Positions 28,255 through 37,051 of a stretch of DNA of 64,000 bases are shown piece by piece. This stretch comes from Streptomyces hygroscopicus (GTDB lineage: Bacteria > Actinomycetota > Actinomycetes > Streptomycetales > Streptomycetaceae): contig CP018627.1 of assembly GCA_002021875.1 (NCBI GenBank), positions 11,470,001-11,534,000 of the forward strand. Direction: 5' to 3'. The notes below the pieces were generated by a model. That model made no database searches, had not been told where the DNA came from, and saw only the letters and a list, made by a program, of their open reading frames with translations. A program made the position numbers and the translations under genes. Each line of letters starts with the position of its first letter. The first letter of the stretch is position 1.

Positions 28255-28769
28255 GCTGCGGCCTCCGCCTCGGCTGGGTCGACGATCATCAGGATCTGGT
28301 GGTGCTCCACAGATTGCCCGTGCTCGACGAGGATCGAGTGGACCCGGCCCGCTGCCGGCGCCGCGACCGAGTTGAACATCTTCATGACCTCGACCAGGCA
28401 CAGCGTCGCGGACGCCTCGACCTGCTGGCCCTCTTCCACGAACGGTGGCTGATCCGGCGCGGGCGTGCGGTAGAACATGCCGGGCATGGGCGCCCGGATC
28501 GCGATCATCCGCTCCGGTACCTCGGATGCCGCCGGGCTGCTGACGGCCGCCGGGGCCGCGGTCGGGGCACTGGCCGGCGCGGGTGGCGGCGTCCTGACGG
28601 CTGGGGCCGCGGTGGCGGGGAGTTCGGCCGGCGGCGTACTCAGCAGAGCGGCCCCGGGTTTGCGCGCCTGCAGGACGACGTCTCCGATCCGCAGGTCGAG
28701 CGAATCGAGATGCTCTGCGGTGTCCAGGAGTTCAAGGATGCGTCGGACGTCTGCGTGGTGAAGATTCAT
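28251..28769 (-). CDS. biotin carboxyl carrier protein
   Basis: A 172-residue AccB-like carrier. A short N-terminal helical region (1-40) is followed by a proline/alanine-rich flexible linker (about 45-85) and a biotinyl domain with APMPGMFYR and the biotinylation site CLVEVMKMFN (Lys at residue 130). ATG 28769 is preferred because GAGGAATGGGAAG precedes it and it gives the usual AccB start; an earlier ATG at 28784 lacks a site. It would shuttle carboxybiotin between the biotin carboxylase and the carboxyltransferases of this operon. Confidence 0.95.
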
Positions 28770-28813
28770 CTTCCCATTCCTCATGAAGTGCGTTCGCGAT
28801 GGGGTGTCTGCGG

Positions 28814-30436
28814 TCAGGCCCGCATGCTGCGCGCGGTCGTACCGAGATGTCCGGGCAGGATTCGGTAGGCCTGACGTACCCATTCGCACAGCATCGGACG
28901 GGTGTCGCGGGGATCGATAAGGTCCTGGATACCGAACCGTTCCGCGGTCCGGAACGGATTCTCCACGGGCTGGAAGCGGGCATACAGCTCCTTGCGGAGT
29001 GCGGCCGGGTCGTCGCTTTCCGCGAGTGTGCGCCGGTAGGCGGCTTCGACGCCGCCCTCGATGGGGATCGATCCCCAGTGCGCCGTCGGCCAGGCGAGAC
29101 GCCGGTTGATGCTGCCACCACCCACCGGGCCGTAGGCGGCGCCGGCCAGCCCGTAGGCACGACGCACGAACAGTGAGAGCCAGGGGACACGCGCCTGCTC
29201 AAGCGCCATCGCCGTCCTGATGCCCTTGCGCAGGGTGCCCTTCTGCTCGGCATCACTGCCGACAAAGGTGCCGGGCTGGTCGATCAGGTTCACCACCGGC
29301 AGGTGGAAGGTGTCGGCCATGTCGACGAACCTGGTGATTTTCTCGGCGGAGTCGACAGTCAATGACCCGCCGAGCCACATGGGATCATTCGCGAGGACCG
29401 CGACGGGATGACCGTCGAGACGTGCGAGCATCGTGATCTGGGACTGCCCGAAGTAGCGTCCGGTCTCGAACAGGCTGCCGTCGTCGAAGACCGAGGCCAG
29501 CAACTCGCGCATGTCGTACGAGTACTGCTTGATTGCCGGGATCGTCGTGGACAAGGCCTCATCACGACGGTCCACCGGATCGGCGCAGGGCGTCACCGGA
29601 GGAAGCTCATGGACGCTCGAGGGCAGGTAGGACAAGAAGCGGACGACTTGTTCGAGTGCCTCGAATTCGTCGGTGGCCTCGTTGTCGACGACACCCGATC
29701 CGCGCGCATGCACACCCGAGCCGCCGAGTTCGGCATTGGTGACGTCTTCACCCACGGCCTTCTTCACGACCGCGGGTCCACCGGCGAAGAGGTAGGAACC
29801 CTCGGCGGTCATGATCGACAGGTGGCTCGCGCACACCCTTACCGCGCCGAGGCCGGCGGCGGCGCCGAGCGCGACGCCGACGACGGGGACGGTGCCCAAC
29901 AACTCCGTCATCGGCCAGTGCGGGTATCCGGGAATCTTGGTGGCAGACATCTGCTCAAGGAGGTTGACGCTGCCGCCGGCGGTCTCGACCAGCCGGATCA
30001 CGGGCCAACGATAGGTCAGCGCCAAGCGCTCGACGTACTGCCACTTCTCGGGGTTGGTCGCCTCAGACGACCCCCCGCGCACGGTGAAGTCCTCCGCCAC
30101 GAGGATCACGTCACGGCCATCGACCTTCGCTTGCCCGCAGACAACATTCGACGGTTCGACCGAGATGAGCTGCCCGCGTTCGTCGTAGCGGGCGGAGCCG
30201 GTCATCATGCCGATCTCGCGCCATGATCCCTCGTCGACGAGTCGCTCGATGCGCTCCCGCGCGGTCAAGCGCCCGCGCGCGTGTTGGCGCTCGATCTTGT
30301 CGGGGCCGCCCATCGCCAAGGCGAACTCACGGCGCTTGGCCATTTCTGCTTCGAACCACGGCCGGCCGGTGCTGTCCGCGGCGCTGGTGCCGACGGCCAG
30401 GGCCGGGGAAGCTGCTCGGGATTCGATCTGGGTCAT
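28814..30436 (-). CDS. acyl-CoA carboxyltransferase subunit (MmdA/PccB/transcarboxylase-12S type)
   Basis: A 540-residue fused-beta carboxyltransferase with two crotonase-like halves. N-half landmarks are KIERQHARGRLTARERIERL, DFTVRGGSSEATNPEKW and the oxyanion-type loop VIRLVETAGGSVN; C-half landmarks are NDPMWLGGSLTVDSAEKI and NLIDQPGTFVGSDAEQKG. Such subunits move carboxyl groups between carboxybiotin and an acyl-CoA. Together with the 5S-like proteins downstream, the gene set parallels the transcarboxylase 12S/5S/1.3S composition, but with its own biotin carboxylase. The ATG has AGGAAA upstream and follows the SucD-like gene by 31 bases. Confidence 0.9.
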   Translation of the reverse strand: MTQIESRAASPALAVGTSAADSTGRPWFEAEMAKRREFALAMGGPDKIERQHARGRLTARERIERLVDEGSWREIGMMTGSARYDERGQLISVEPSNVVCGQAKVDGRDVILVAEDFTVRGGSSEATNPEKWQYVERLALTYRWPVIRLVETAGGSVNLLEQMSATKIPGYPHWPMTELLGTVPVVGVALGAAAGLGAVRVCASHLSIMTAEGSYLFAGGPAVVKKAVGEDVTNAELGGSGVHARGSGVVDNEATDEFEALEQVVRFLSYLPSSVHELPPVTPCADPVDRRDEALSTTIPAIKQYSYDMRELLASVFDDGSLFETGRYFGQSQITMLARLDGHPVAVLANDPMWLGGSLTVDSAEKITRFVDMADTFHLPVVNLIDQPGTFVGSDAEQKGTLRKGIRTAMALEQARVPWLSLFVRRAYGLAGAAYGPVGGGSINRRLAWPTAHWGSIPIEGGVEAAYRRTLAESDDPAALRKELYARFQPVENPFRTAERFGIQDLIDPRDTRPMLCEWVRQAYRILPGHLGTTARSMRA

Positions 30437-30467
30437 GGCGAAGTTTCCTGTCTGTCAGGGATGCCGG

Positions 30468-31373
30468 TCAGCGAAACGCCGCGGCCGGGAGCGCTTCCGC
30501 GAGGTGCGCGCGTATGTCATGCGTCGAGCGGGCCACGAGGACGCCCACGTCGGCGAGCGCCGCACACTTTTCCTGCACGGTCGCACCATCGGCATCACGC
30601 GGCGCGTGTCCGAACGGCAGTGCCGTCGGCAAGGAATCGCCGGCACGCCCGGCCACCATCGCGATGATCGGCAACTCGATTCGTCCGTCCGCCACCGCGC
30701 GGGCCAAGACGACCTCCTGGCTACTGGACGGTTCGCCGAAGACCAGCACGGCCCGGGTCAGGGGGTCCCCGGCGACCAGTTCGACGCCTTCGGTGAGGGT
30801 GGTGCCGGCCGTCGGCATGCCGCCGATCGACATCTGCACACTGGTACCCCATCCCCACGTCCGCACCAGCATCGCCAGTTCGGAGGCCATGCCGCCGCTC
30901 CGCGAGACGATGCCCACCGACCCGGCCGCGAACCGCTGCCACGGTTCGTTACCGCCGGGACAACCGATCCTGCCCACACCCGGGACGACGACGCCCTGGG
31001 AGTTCGGTCCGATCACGCGGCAGTTGTGCGCTCGCGCGACATCGAGCGCCCGAAGCCAACGATGCCGCGGAATGTTCTCCGAGCTGACCACGATCAGCTC
31101 GAGACCCGCCTGCGCCGCCTCCGCAACCGCATCGGCCGCGGCCTGCGACGGCGCGTAGCTCATCGCCACCTGTGCGCCCGTCGCCGCGACGGCCGCGGCG
31201 ACGGTGTCGAAGACCGGCACCCCGTGCACCTCGGAGCCGCCCTTGCCGGGGGTGACACCGGCTGCCACCTTGACACCGGAATCGAGCATCCAGCGGGTCT
31301 CCAGCTGCCCTTGCCTACCGGTGATGCCTTGCACGAGAAGCCCAGGACCAGCTTCGAGAAGTCGACGAATCAT
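30468..31373 (-). CDS. succinyl-CoA-synthetase alpha-like subunit (NDP-forming acyl-CoA ligase)
   Basis: A 301-residue SucD-like protein. It has the CoA-binding Rossmann start LLVQGITGRQGQLETRWM, VIGPNSQGVVVPG, VGIVSRSGGMASELA and the phosphohistidine site in LPFGHAPRDADG. The alpha subunit carries the CoA site and the phosphorylated His. Compared with housekeeping SucD, the His segment departs from GHAGAI, which suggests a different acid, such as malate, citrate or another dicarboxylate. The start ATG overlaps the beta-like stop (ATGA). Confidence 0.88.
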   Translation of the reverse strand: MIRRLLEAGPGLLVQGITGRQGQLETRWMLDSGVKVAAGVTPGKGGSEVHGVPVFDTVAAAVAATGAQVAMSYAPSQAAADAVAEAAQAGLELIVVSSENIPRHRWLRALDVARAHNCRVIGPNSQGVVVPGVGRIGCPGGNEPWQRFAAGSVGIVSRSGGMASELAMLVRTWGWGTSVQMSIGGMPTAGTTLTEGVELVAGDPLTRAVLVFGEPSSSQEVVLARAVADGRIELPIIAMVAGRAGDSLPTALPFGHAPRDADGATVQEKCAALADVGVLVARSTHDIRAHLAEALPAAAFR

Positions 31374-32569
31374 CGGGCAAGCCCTTCCAGCGCCTGTGGT
31401 GACCGTTCCATCGCGGACCGCAGTAGGTCGCATGCGTCTTCGAGCGACGCGGTGCGATCAAGTACGAGGGCTCCGGGCAGGCGCTCCTTGAGGGTTGCGT
31501 GCGCCTCCGCTTCGTGCGGGCCGGCCAGCCGAACGACAGTCGGCACACGAGTCGAGTCGAATCCAGCCCGATCCGCGGCAGCAACGAACTCGAGCGCGAC
31601 GTCACGCGCATCGGCGAGACTCAGTACGGCACCGCCGAACAGCACCCCACGAAGCCCGGGGACAGACAGTGCGGAACTGAAGAGGGTCTGGAGTTTGGCG
31701 CTCCCTGCCCCTGGCGACGCGTCGAGGTAGCAGGCCGGGCTGATACCGAGGTCCGTCAGGTAATCGAGCCCCAGAAGACCCGCACCACCACCGGTGATCA
31801 TGCAGGCCACGTCACCGTCGAGCTCGAAGAACTTGACACCGGCCCTGTTCGGCTCGGCAGCGTCGGCCTCGTGCACTGCCACCTCGCGCGGCGTCGGTGC
31901 GCGATCCTGGGCGGCCTCCGGGGCGACCAGCGGGGTCGGCCGGAACTCCCGTGCGGTCGCATGGCCGTGGGGATCGAATTCGACCGCCACACCGACGGCG
32001 GCCAGTCGCTGCCCGTCCCACCGGAAGGGGTTGACCTCGATGAGAACCGCTTCGGCGGCGCAGAAGGCGGTCCACAGGACCTGCAGCGCGTGAGCGAGCG
32101 CACGCCGCAGTTGCAGGTCATGGACGGCAGCCCGGTCGAGCAGGGCGACCACCAAGTGGTCGTGGAGGCCCTGCGTCAGGCCGACCGTCACCGCGGCGGC
32201 CTGATGCGCGTCGAATCCGACGCCGCCGCTGGTACTGGCACGCACGACAGCGCCACGCGTGGTCTCGTCCAGGGCGATGGAGAGATAGCACTCATCTCCG
32301 TCGATGTACTCCTCCACCACTGCGGGCGCACCGCTTCGAAGGGTTGCGGCGACGGCGGACGACAGCTCGTCCCGGGACCGGCAGATGTGCACGAGGCCGG
32401 CCAGGCCCTTGCCGCTGCCGGCTATGTCGGGTTTCACCACCCACGGTGGTCCGAACGCCGGCTCGTCCGGCGTCAGAATTTGCTCATCCGTCACGACGAC
32501 CAGCTCGGGCGTCGTGACGCCGAGCCGGCGCAGCCAGGGCATCGCGGCGCTCTCGGTGGCGCGGGGCAT
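31370..32569 (-). CDS. succinyl-CoA-synthetase beta-like subunit (ATP-grasp)
   Basis: A 399-residue SucC-like partner of the alpha-like subunit. An ATP-grasp domain occupies the N-terminal half (PPWVVKPDIAGSGKGLAGL; VVEEYIDGDECYLSIALD; AVLIEVNPFRWDGQRL), and a flavodoxin-like domain follows with the power-helix region ACMITGGGAGLLGLDYLTDL. ATG 32569 is chosen because AAGGGAG lies about six bases upstream; a longer frame begins at 32662 without a ribosome site. It is the first gene of the carboxylase operon and is divergent from the LysR gene. The pair would activate an acid with ATP and CoA. Confidence 0.85.
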   Translation of the reverse strand: MPRATESAAMPWLRRLGVTTPELVVVTDEQILTPDEPAFGPPWVVKPDIAGSGKGLAGLVHICRSRDELSSAVAATLRSGAPAVVEEYIDGDECYLSIALDETTRGAVVRASTSGGVGFDAHQAAAVTVGLTQGLHDHLVVALLDRAAVHDLQLRRALAHALQVLWTAFCAAEAVLIEVNPFRWDGQRLAAVGVAVEFDPHGHATAREFRPTPLVAPEAAQDRAPTPREVAVHEADAAEPNRAGVKFFELDGDVACMITGGGAGLLGLDYLTDLGISPACYLDASPGAGSAKLQTLFSSALSVPGLRGVLFGGAVLSLADARDVALEFVAAADRAGFDSTRVPTVVRLAGPHEAEAHATLKERLPGALVLDRTASLEDACDLLRSAMERSPQALEGLAR

Positions 32570-32612
32570 CTCGGCTCCCTTCACAGCGGGGTCTTCAGGT
32601 GCTGGACCGCTT

Positions 32613-32706
32613 CGATTCAGCCACCAGTGTGGAGTGGGTAACCGATTCAGGGAAGTAGTCACTGGCGACCGGGGTGATTGCCATCATCGATCGGTCGGCC
32701 TATGGT
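32613..32706. promoter_or_regulatory. lysR promoter and candidate regulator-binding repeats
   Basis: A strong sigma-70-like promoter for the plus strand is visible: TTGCCA at 32678-32683, a 17-base spacer and TATGGT at 32701-32706, placing transcription start at about the ATG at 32713. Upstream, CGATTCAG occurs twice (32613-32620 and 32643-32650), exactly 30 bp apart, i.e. about three helical turns, in the region shared with the divergent operon. The repeats as LysR sites are an inference. Confidence 0.5.
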
Positions 32707-32712
32707 CTCGGG

Positions 32713-33648
32713 ATGAGATCCGAGCAGATGCGCTATTTGGAGGCGGCGATCCGCCTCGGTTCCCTACGCAAGGCGGCCGTGGAGGTGGGCATCGGGCAAC
32801 CGACGCTCAGTCAGCAGATCCGGCGCCTGGAGGAGGACCTCAACGTCAACCTGCTGATCCGCCGCGCCAACGGGGTCTTCCCCAGCGCCGAGGCCCGGAT
32901 TTTGCTCCCACACATGCGGCAGGTGCTGCAGGCCGACCGCGCCCTACGAGAGGAGGCCGGGCTGATCAACGGACTACGCAGCGGCAGCGTTCGTCTGGGC
33001 GCTGTCACCACCGCGAGCCAGATACTTCTGCCTCGGGTGGTTCCGCTCTACCGGAACTCGTTTCCTCACGTGCGCTTTTCCGTGTGGGAATCCGGCTCCT
33101 CAAGTGTGCGCGACAGGGTGACGAGCGGGGAGCTCGACCTCGGGCTGGTCGTGGGCCGCGGTGATCCGGCCTCCGACGCGAGCCTCACTGCGACCGATCT
33201 GATCGCAGATGACATCGTGCTGTGCGTGCCCCGGCGCCATCCGTTGGCAACCAAGCCAACTGTCAGCATCCAGGACCTTGAGGGCGAGTCCTGGGTGGTC
33301 CCCGCGCGCGGCTACGCACTGCGGGAACTGGTGGACTCCACATTCATGCCAACAGCGCAGAACATCGTCTACGAGACGACCAACCCGCACACGAGCCTGC
33401 TTATGGTCGCCGCCCGAGTGGGCATCGCCATGCTGCCGCGACATGCGCTCCATGACCACTGCGCCGGCGAGGTCGCGACTCCCACAACGGACTGGGACCC
33501 GCCCCAGCTGACCGTACGCATGATCGGGCGCAGGGACACTCAACCGGCGCCCGCGGTGCGAAAGCTCATCCAGGCACTGCGCGAGGTCAGTTCGGAGTGG
33601 TCGCGCAACTACCGGCGAGAGCGGTCAAAGCTCCCCCCAAAACCGTAG
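32713..33648 (+). CDS. LysR-family regulator of the carboxylase operon
   Basis: A 311-residue LysR protein. The winged helix-turn-helix covers residues 1-60 (QMRYLEAAIRLGSLRKAAVE, then GQPTLSQQIRRLEEDLN), followed by a linker helix and the two-lobed effector domain (SVRLGAVTTASQILLPRVVP; ELDLGLVVGRGD). ATG 32713 is preferred over the in-frame GTG at 32674 because it begins the canonical LysR start and lies at the predicted transcription start; there is no ribosome site, so translation is probably leaderless. It is divergent from, and presumably activates, the 11-gene operon on the minus strand in response to a pathway intermediate. Confidence 0.93.
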   Translation: MRSEQMRYLEAAIRLGSLRKAAVEVGIGQPTLSQQIRRLEEDLNVNLLIRRANGVFPSAEARILLPHMRQVLQADRALREEAGLINGLRSGSVRLGAVTTASQILLPRVVPLYRNSFPHVRFSVWESGSSSVRDRVTSGELDLGLVVGRGDPASDASLTATDLIADDIVLCVPRRHPLATKPTVSIQDLEGESWVVPARGYALRELVDSTFMPTAQNIVYETTNPHTSLLMVAARVGIAMLPRHALHDHCAGEVATPTTDWDPPQLTVRMIGRRDTQPAPAVRKLIQALREVSSEWSRNYRRERSKLPPKP

Positions 33649-33716
33649 GCGCGACTGTCGCCTGCCGTGAGCATGGGACCCTCTGAGGGTTTTTCCGTCA
33701 GGCGATGATTCCCTGA

Positions 33717-33866
33717 CATAGCGCCGGGCCCCCGGGCCGGCCGGGTGCCGTCGTGTGTGCAGTTGGCCTTCAGCTTCGCCTCGACGGCTGCGTATTCGAC
33801 CCGGGCGATGTAGCCCTCGTGGTGGTCATGGAGCACGATGGGCCACTGCTCGTGCGGCAACGGGTG
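33717..33866 (-). pseudogene. large serine recombinase fragment
   Basis: About 50 codons (PLPHEQWPIVLHDHHEGYIA, then VEYAAVEAKLKANCTHDG and TRPARG) match the segment between the catalytic and zinc-ribbon domains of large serine recombinases, where WPVLI.DHHEGYI and EAKLAAN are typical. The catalytic domain is missing and the sequence ends before the zinc cysteines. It is a relic of a phage or integrative element. Confidence 0.65.
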
Positions 33867-33876
33867 CCGCCCGGGT

Positions 33877-34047
33877 CCCCCGGCGCCGGGTGGTGGGTCG
33901 GCTGTCCCAGCGGTAGCGCTCGGTCGCGCGGCGAATGAGCATGCGGAGCGTGACGAGTACGGCGGCCAGGTGGAGGTAGAAGTCCACGGGCCTTGACGGC
34001 TCGGTGCCGACAACCCACGGTGGGGCTTTCGCCGCGTGCACGGCGAA
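33877..34047 (-). pseudogene. DDE-type transposase C-terminal fragment
   Basis: About 57 codons ending PVDFYLHLAAVLVTLRMLIR, then RATERYRWDSRPTTRR. This looks like the tail of actinobacterial IS4/IS5-type transposases. It lies directly beside the recombinase fragment but in another frame, so two different relics are fused. The family assignment is tentative, and no terminal repeats were found. Confidence 0.4.
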
Positions 34048-34229
34048 CCCCGCCGCCGCGGCCACACGATCAGCACTGCCACTGTTCGCCGCATCCCGCG
34101 CGCCGCCGGGCTCGGCCCCGCGCGCTGCCCGCAGACGGCACGCAGAGAGTGGGCCGCATTCCTCAACGCCCAAGCCGGCGGGCACTCAGCGACGTGTCAT
34201 TTCCTCGACCGGGGACGGTGTGCGTCCAG

Positions 34230-34679
34230 TCAGGCAGTCCGGCCGACGAGCACGGAGACGAGGACCTGCTCGGGGAAGGGCTCCGCGTGCGGCACCGCCT
34301 TCCGGATGTTGTCCTCGAATGCCGACCGCTGATCGGCCCCCGGGAGTTGCCCTGCGGGGATGGCGGAGTAGAGACCGCCGATGACCTGCTGAAAGGTCAG
34401 CTCGTCGGTGCAGGAGACCGTCGTGCTCCGCACGTCTGAAAAGCCGGCGTCTTCGAGGGCCTGTGCATACCGGATCCGGTCCTGATCGGCAGTTCCGCAG
34501 GATGCGGTCAGTTCGGTCTCGAAGCGCTGTTCCAGGCAGGTGCGTAGAGCACGGGACCAGGCGGTGTTCTGCAGCCATAGCGGTGCCCCGTTCGCGATCA
34601 CGGCGATGCCTCCGCCGGCGCGGAACAGCGGGAGCAGGCTGGCCGCCGAACGGGCGCTCCAACGCTCACCATGCGGCAT
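34230..34679 (-). pseudogene. SAM-dependent methyltransferase, C-terminal half only
   Basis: A 149-codon frame whose sequence begins in the middle of a class I methyltransferase: LFRAGGGIAVIANGAPLW (strand 5 region), ALEDAGFSDVRSTTVSC and the C-terminal strands FPEQVLVSVLVG. The SAM-binding N-terminal half, with motif I, is absent and the DNA upstream does not encode it. Either a 5'-truncated gene or a relic left by the mobile-element activity at 33.7-34.0 kb. Confidence 0.6.
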
Positions 34680-34742
34680 GGGCGGAGGTCGTCCGGCGGT
34701 GTCCTACCGAAGCGTGGTCCCTCTCGACACGTTATGTGACAC

Positions 34743-36044
34743 CTACGGCTTGGCCGACGAGGTGATCGGCGATCCGGCCGGGGCTGCGGAGTCCGGCACC
34801 CCCGCGTAGTCGGGCAGCTCGACGCCGTTGATCGCGCGCCCGACCAGCTCCGTGAACCATTCGCCGGCGAAATCGGGGCGCGGCTTGGCGTCTGGCCCGG
34901 GGACGTCGCGGCTGCGGGCGTTCAACCGGCCGATCTCCTGGTTGGCCTCGACGAACGAGCGCATCCGCGCCTCGTAGCGGGCGAACCCGGCGTCGGGGTC
35001 CCATCCGGCAGCGGCCAGCTCTCCGGCCAGCAGGTAGGCACCGACCAGTGCCAGCCCGGTGCCCTGCCCGGACATCGGCGACGAGCTGAACGCCGCGTCC
35101 CCGAGCAACCCCACCCGTCCACTCGACCAGCGGTCCATCACCACCTGGGCGACCTGGTCGAGGTAGAAGTCCTGAGTGTCGTCCAGGTGCGCGAGGATGT
35201 CCGGGGTCAACCAGCCCAGGCCCGCCATCCGCTCCCGCAGCAGGACCTTCTGGGCCGCGACGTCACGGTGGTCGACGTCGAAGTCGGCCGAGGCGAAGTA
35301 GAACATGGCCATCGCCCGGGTAGCGTCCTGGATGGGCCGCAGGAGGGCGGAGCGCCCGGACTCCTGATCCTGGTACTCCAGCAGCCAGCGGTCCAGCCCG
35401 AACTCGTTGGGCACACTGTAGAAGGCCAGCGCGTGCCCGAGGTGGCGGAGGAACCGCTCATGCGGCCCGAAGACGATCGCTCGCAGCTCCGAGTGCAGCC
35501 CGTCTGCCCCGACCACCAAGTCGAAGCGCCGCCGGTTGCCGCCCGCGAAGACCACGTCGACCCCGTCCGCGTCCTGGGCGAGCTCGGCGATTCGGTCGCC
35601 GAAGACGTACTCGACGCCGTCGCGGGTGTCGTCGTAGAGCACCTGGGACAGGTCCCCGCGCAGGATCTCGATGTCCGCGATGAACCCGTCGCCACCGTCG
35701 TCGTCGGCACGGAAGGTCTCCAGCACCTGCCCGTCCGCGTCCACGGTGTGCGCGCCGGCGGTGTCGGTGCACGCCGCGCGCACCGCCGGGTCCAACCCCA
35801 TGCGCCCGATGACCTCCCTGGCGACCCCGCGCGCGTCCACCGTCTGCCCGCCGGGACGCAGCTCGGGAGCCCGCTCCACCACGGTCACCTCGGCCCCCCG
35901 CCGGCGCAGCCAGTGGGCCAGCGCGGGTCCCGCGATGCTCGCCCCCGCCACCAACACCCTGGGACCGCTCACCCGCGTCCCCTGCCCGCCCGTCCGGATC
36001 GCGTGCCCCTGGTCGGAGTCGTCGACGCTCATCACAGCCTCCAT
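34743..36044 (-). CDS. FAD-dependent monooxygenase (group A, TetX/PHBH-like)
   Basis: A 433-residue flavoprotein hydroxylase. The FAD Rossmann motif reads RVLVAGASIAGPALAHWL (near residue 30), followed by the PHBH-type DG segment VVGADGLHSELRA and the second FAD motif GLLGDAAFSSSPMSGQGTG. Closest in style to proteins annotated as tetracycline-destructase-like or anthrone-type monooxygenases, so it may hydroxylate an aromatic or polyketide. ATG 36044 has GAGAGGAAG upstream. It is isolated from other pathway genes, with relics on both sides, which suggests a resistance or detoxification role rather than a biosynthetic cluster. A palindrome (36195-36208) lies about 150 bases upstream. Confidence 0.9.
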   Translation of the reverse strand: MEAVMSVDDSDQGHAIRTGGQGTRVSGPRVLVAGASIAGPALAHWLRRRGAEVTVVERAPELRPGGQTVDARGVAREVIGRMGLDPAVRAACTDTAGAHTVDADGQVLETFRADDDGGDGFIADIEILRGDLSQVLYDDTRDGVEYVFGDRIAELAQDADGVDVVFAGGNRRRFDLVVGADGLHSELRAIVFGPHERFLRHLGHALAFYSVPNEFGLDRWLLEYQDQESGRSALLRPIQDATRAMAMFYFASADFDVDHRDVAAQKVLLRERMAGLGWLTPDILAHLDDTQDFYLDQVAQVVMDRWSSGRVGLLGDAAFSSSPMSGQGTGLALVGAYLLAGELAAAGWDPDAGFARYEARMRSFVEANQEIGRLNARSRDVPGPDAKPRPDFAGEWFTELVGRAINGVELPDYAGVPDSAAPAGSPITSSAKP

Positions 36045-36194
36045 GTGCTTCCTCTCGCGCTGGAACGTCCCCAGCACAGACCCACCGCTGTCGGTGTATC
36101 CAGCCGTATCGACCACGGATCCGCACAAAACTCATCGGTCACGGCAGACATTGATGAGAAACGCCAACTCCGATGAGACTCACATCAACCCAGA

Positions 36195-36208
36195 CTGGTG
36201 TAAACCAG
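36195..36208. promoter_or_regulatory. palindrome CTGGT-4-ACCAG upstream of the monooxygenase
   Basis: CTGGTGTAAACCAG is a five-base inverted repeat with a GTAA spacer in an otherwise AT-richer stretch before the monooxygenase gene. It could be a repressor site (TetR/GntR style); no linked regulator gene is present, so this is weak. Confidence 0.3.
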
Positions 36209-36221
36209 GCGAACCATCCTG

Positions 36222-36899
36222 TCAGCTAGGCCGCCGCCTGAGACTTCGCCAGATCTGCGCGTAACACAGTGAGACTCTGAAAGGACCAGTGAGAACGGAC
36301 GGTATCCGACGCTGATCCGACATCAGTCCTGAGAGGGTCAGGCCCAGGCAGATGGGGATGATCATCAGGGTGCGGGTGAGTTTGACCACGACCGCGTAGC
36401 CGGCCGTGGGGGCGCCGTAGGTAGTGGCGGCGGCGACCACCGAGGACATGTCGTTGACCGCGGTTCCGGCGAACAGGCCGAAGGCGTGCTGGTGCATCCC
36501 GAGCAGGTGGCCGAGGAAGGGGAAGGCGAGCACCGCGGCGACGTTGAACAGGAAGATGGTGGACACCGCGTAGGAGACCTCGACGCCGGCCGCGCCAATG
36601 ACCGGTGTGACCGCCGCGATCGCCGAGGCGCCGCGGATGCCGGTGCCCACTCCGATGAGGGTGCGCAGGTCGTCGACGATGCCGAGTCCGCTGCCGATCC
36701 AGTAGGCGGCGGCCAGGCAGACCACCAGCGTGCCGTGTCTGCGCAGCACGTCCCGTGGCAGCCGGTGCAGCAGCGCCGCCAGGTACGCCCGGTCGCTCGG
36801 GGCGAACCGCACCCTCTTCTCGCCGAGTTGTCGCTCCACCCAGTCGCAGCTGCACGGTCGGCCATCATTCCGCGACGATCGACAGCCGTGCGAGGGCAA
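36222..36899 (-). pseudogene. YeiH/UPF0324-family membrane protein, truncated at both ends
   Basis: A 225-codon frame. From about residue 39 to 190 it matches YeiH-type putative sulfate exporters: LIGVGTGIRGASAIAAVTPV, TIFLFNVAAVLAFPFLGHLL, FGLFAGTAVNDMSSVVAAA and VVVKLTRTLMIIP. A full protein is about 330-350 residues with ten or so helices. Here the first helices are missing, the first 35 residues do not resemble the family, and the end (PFRVSLCYAQIWRSLRRRPS) breaks away after LGLTLSGLM. Most likely a relic, though a shortened membrane protein could still be made. Confidence 0.7.
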
Positions 36900-37051
36900 G
36901 GATTCGAGCGACCTTCGACGAGGTTGTCTGCACCCCCCGCACCAGTTCCCACCAGGTCGGATGGGTTTTTCGGCAAGCGCACGGTCGGGGGAGAAGGAGC
37001 GGGCGTATCACCATCGGTGCGCGGAACGTATCGCTGCAGACGCACCGCTGT

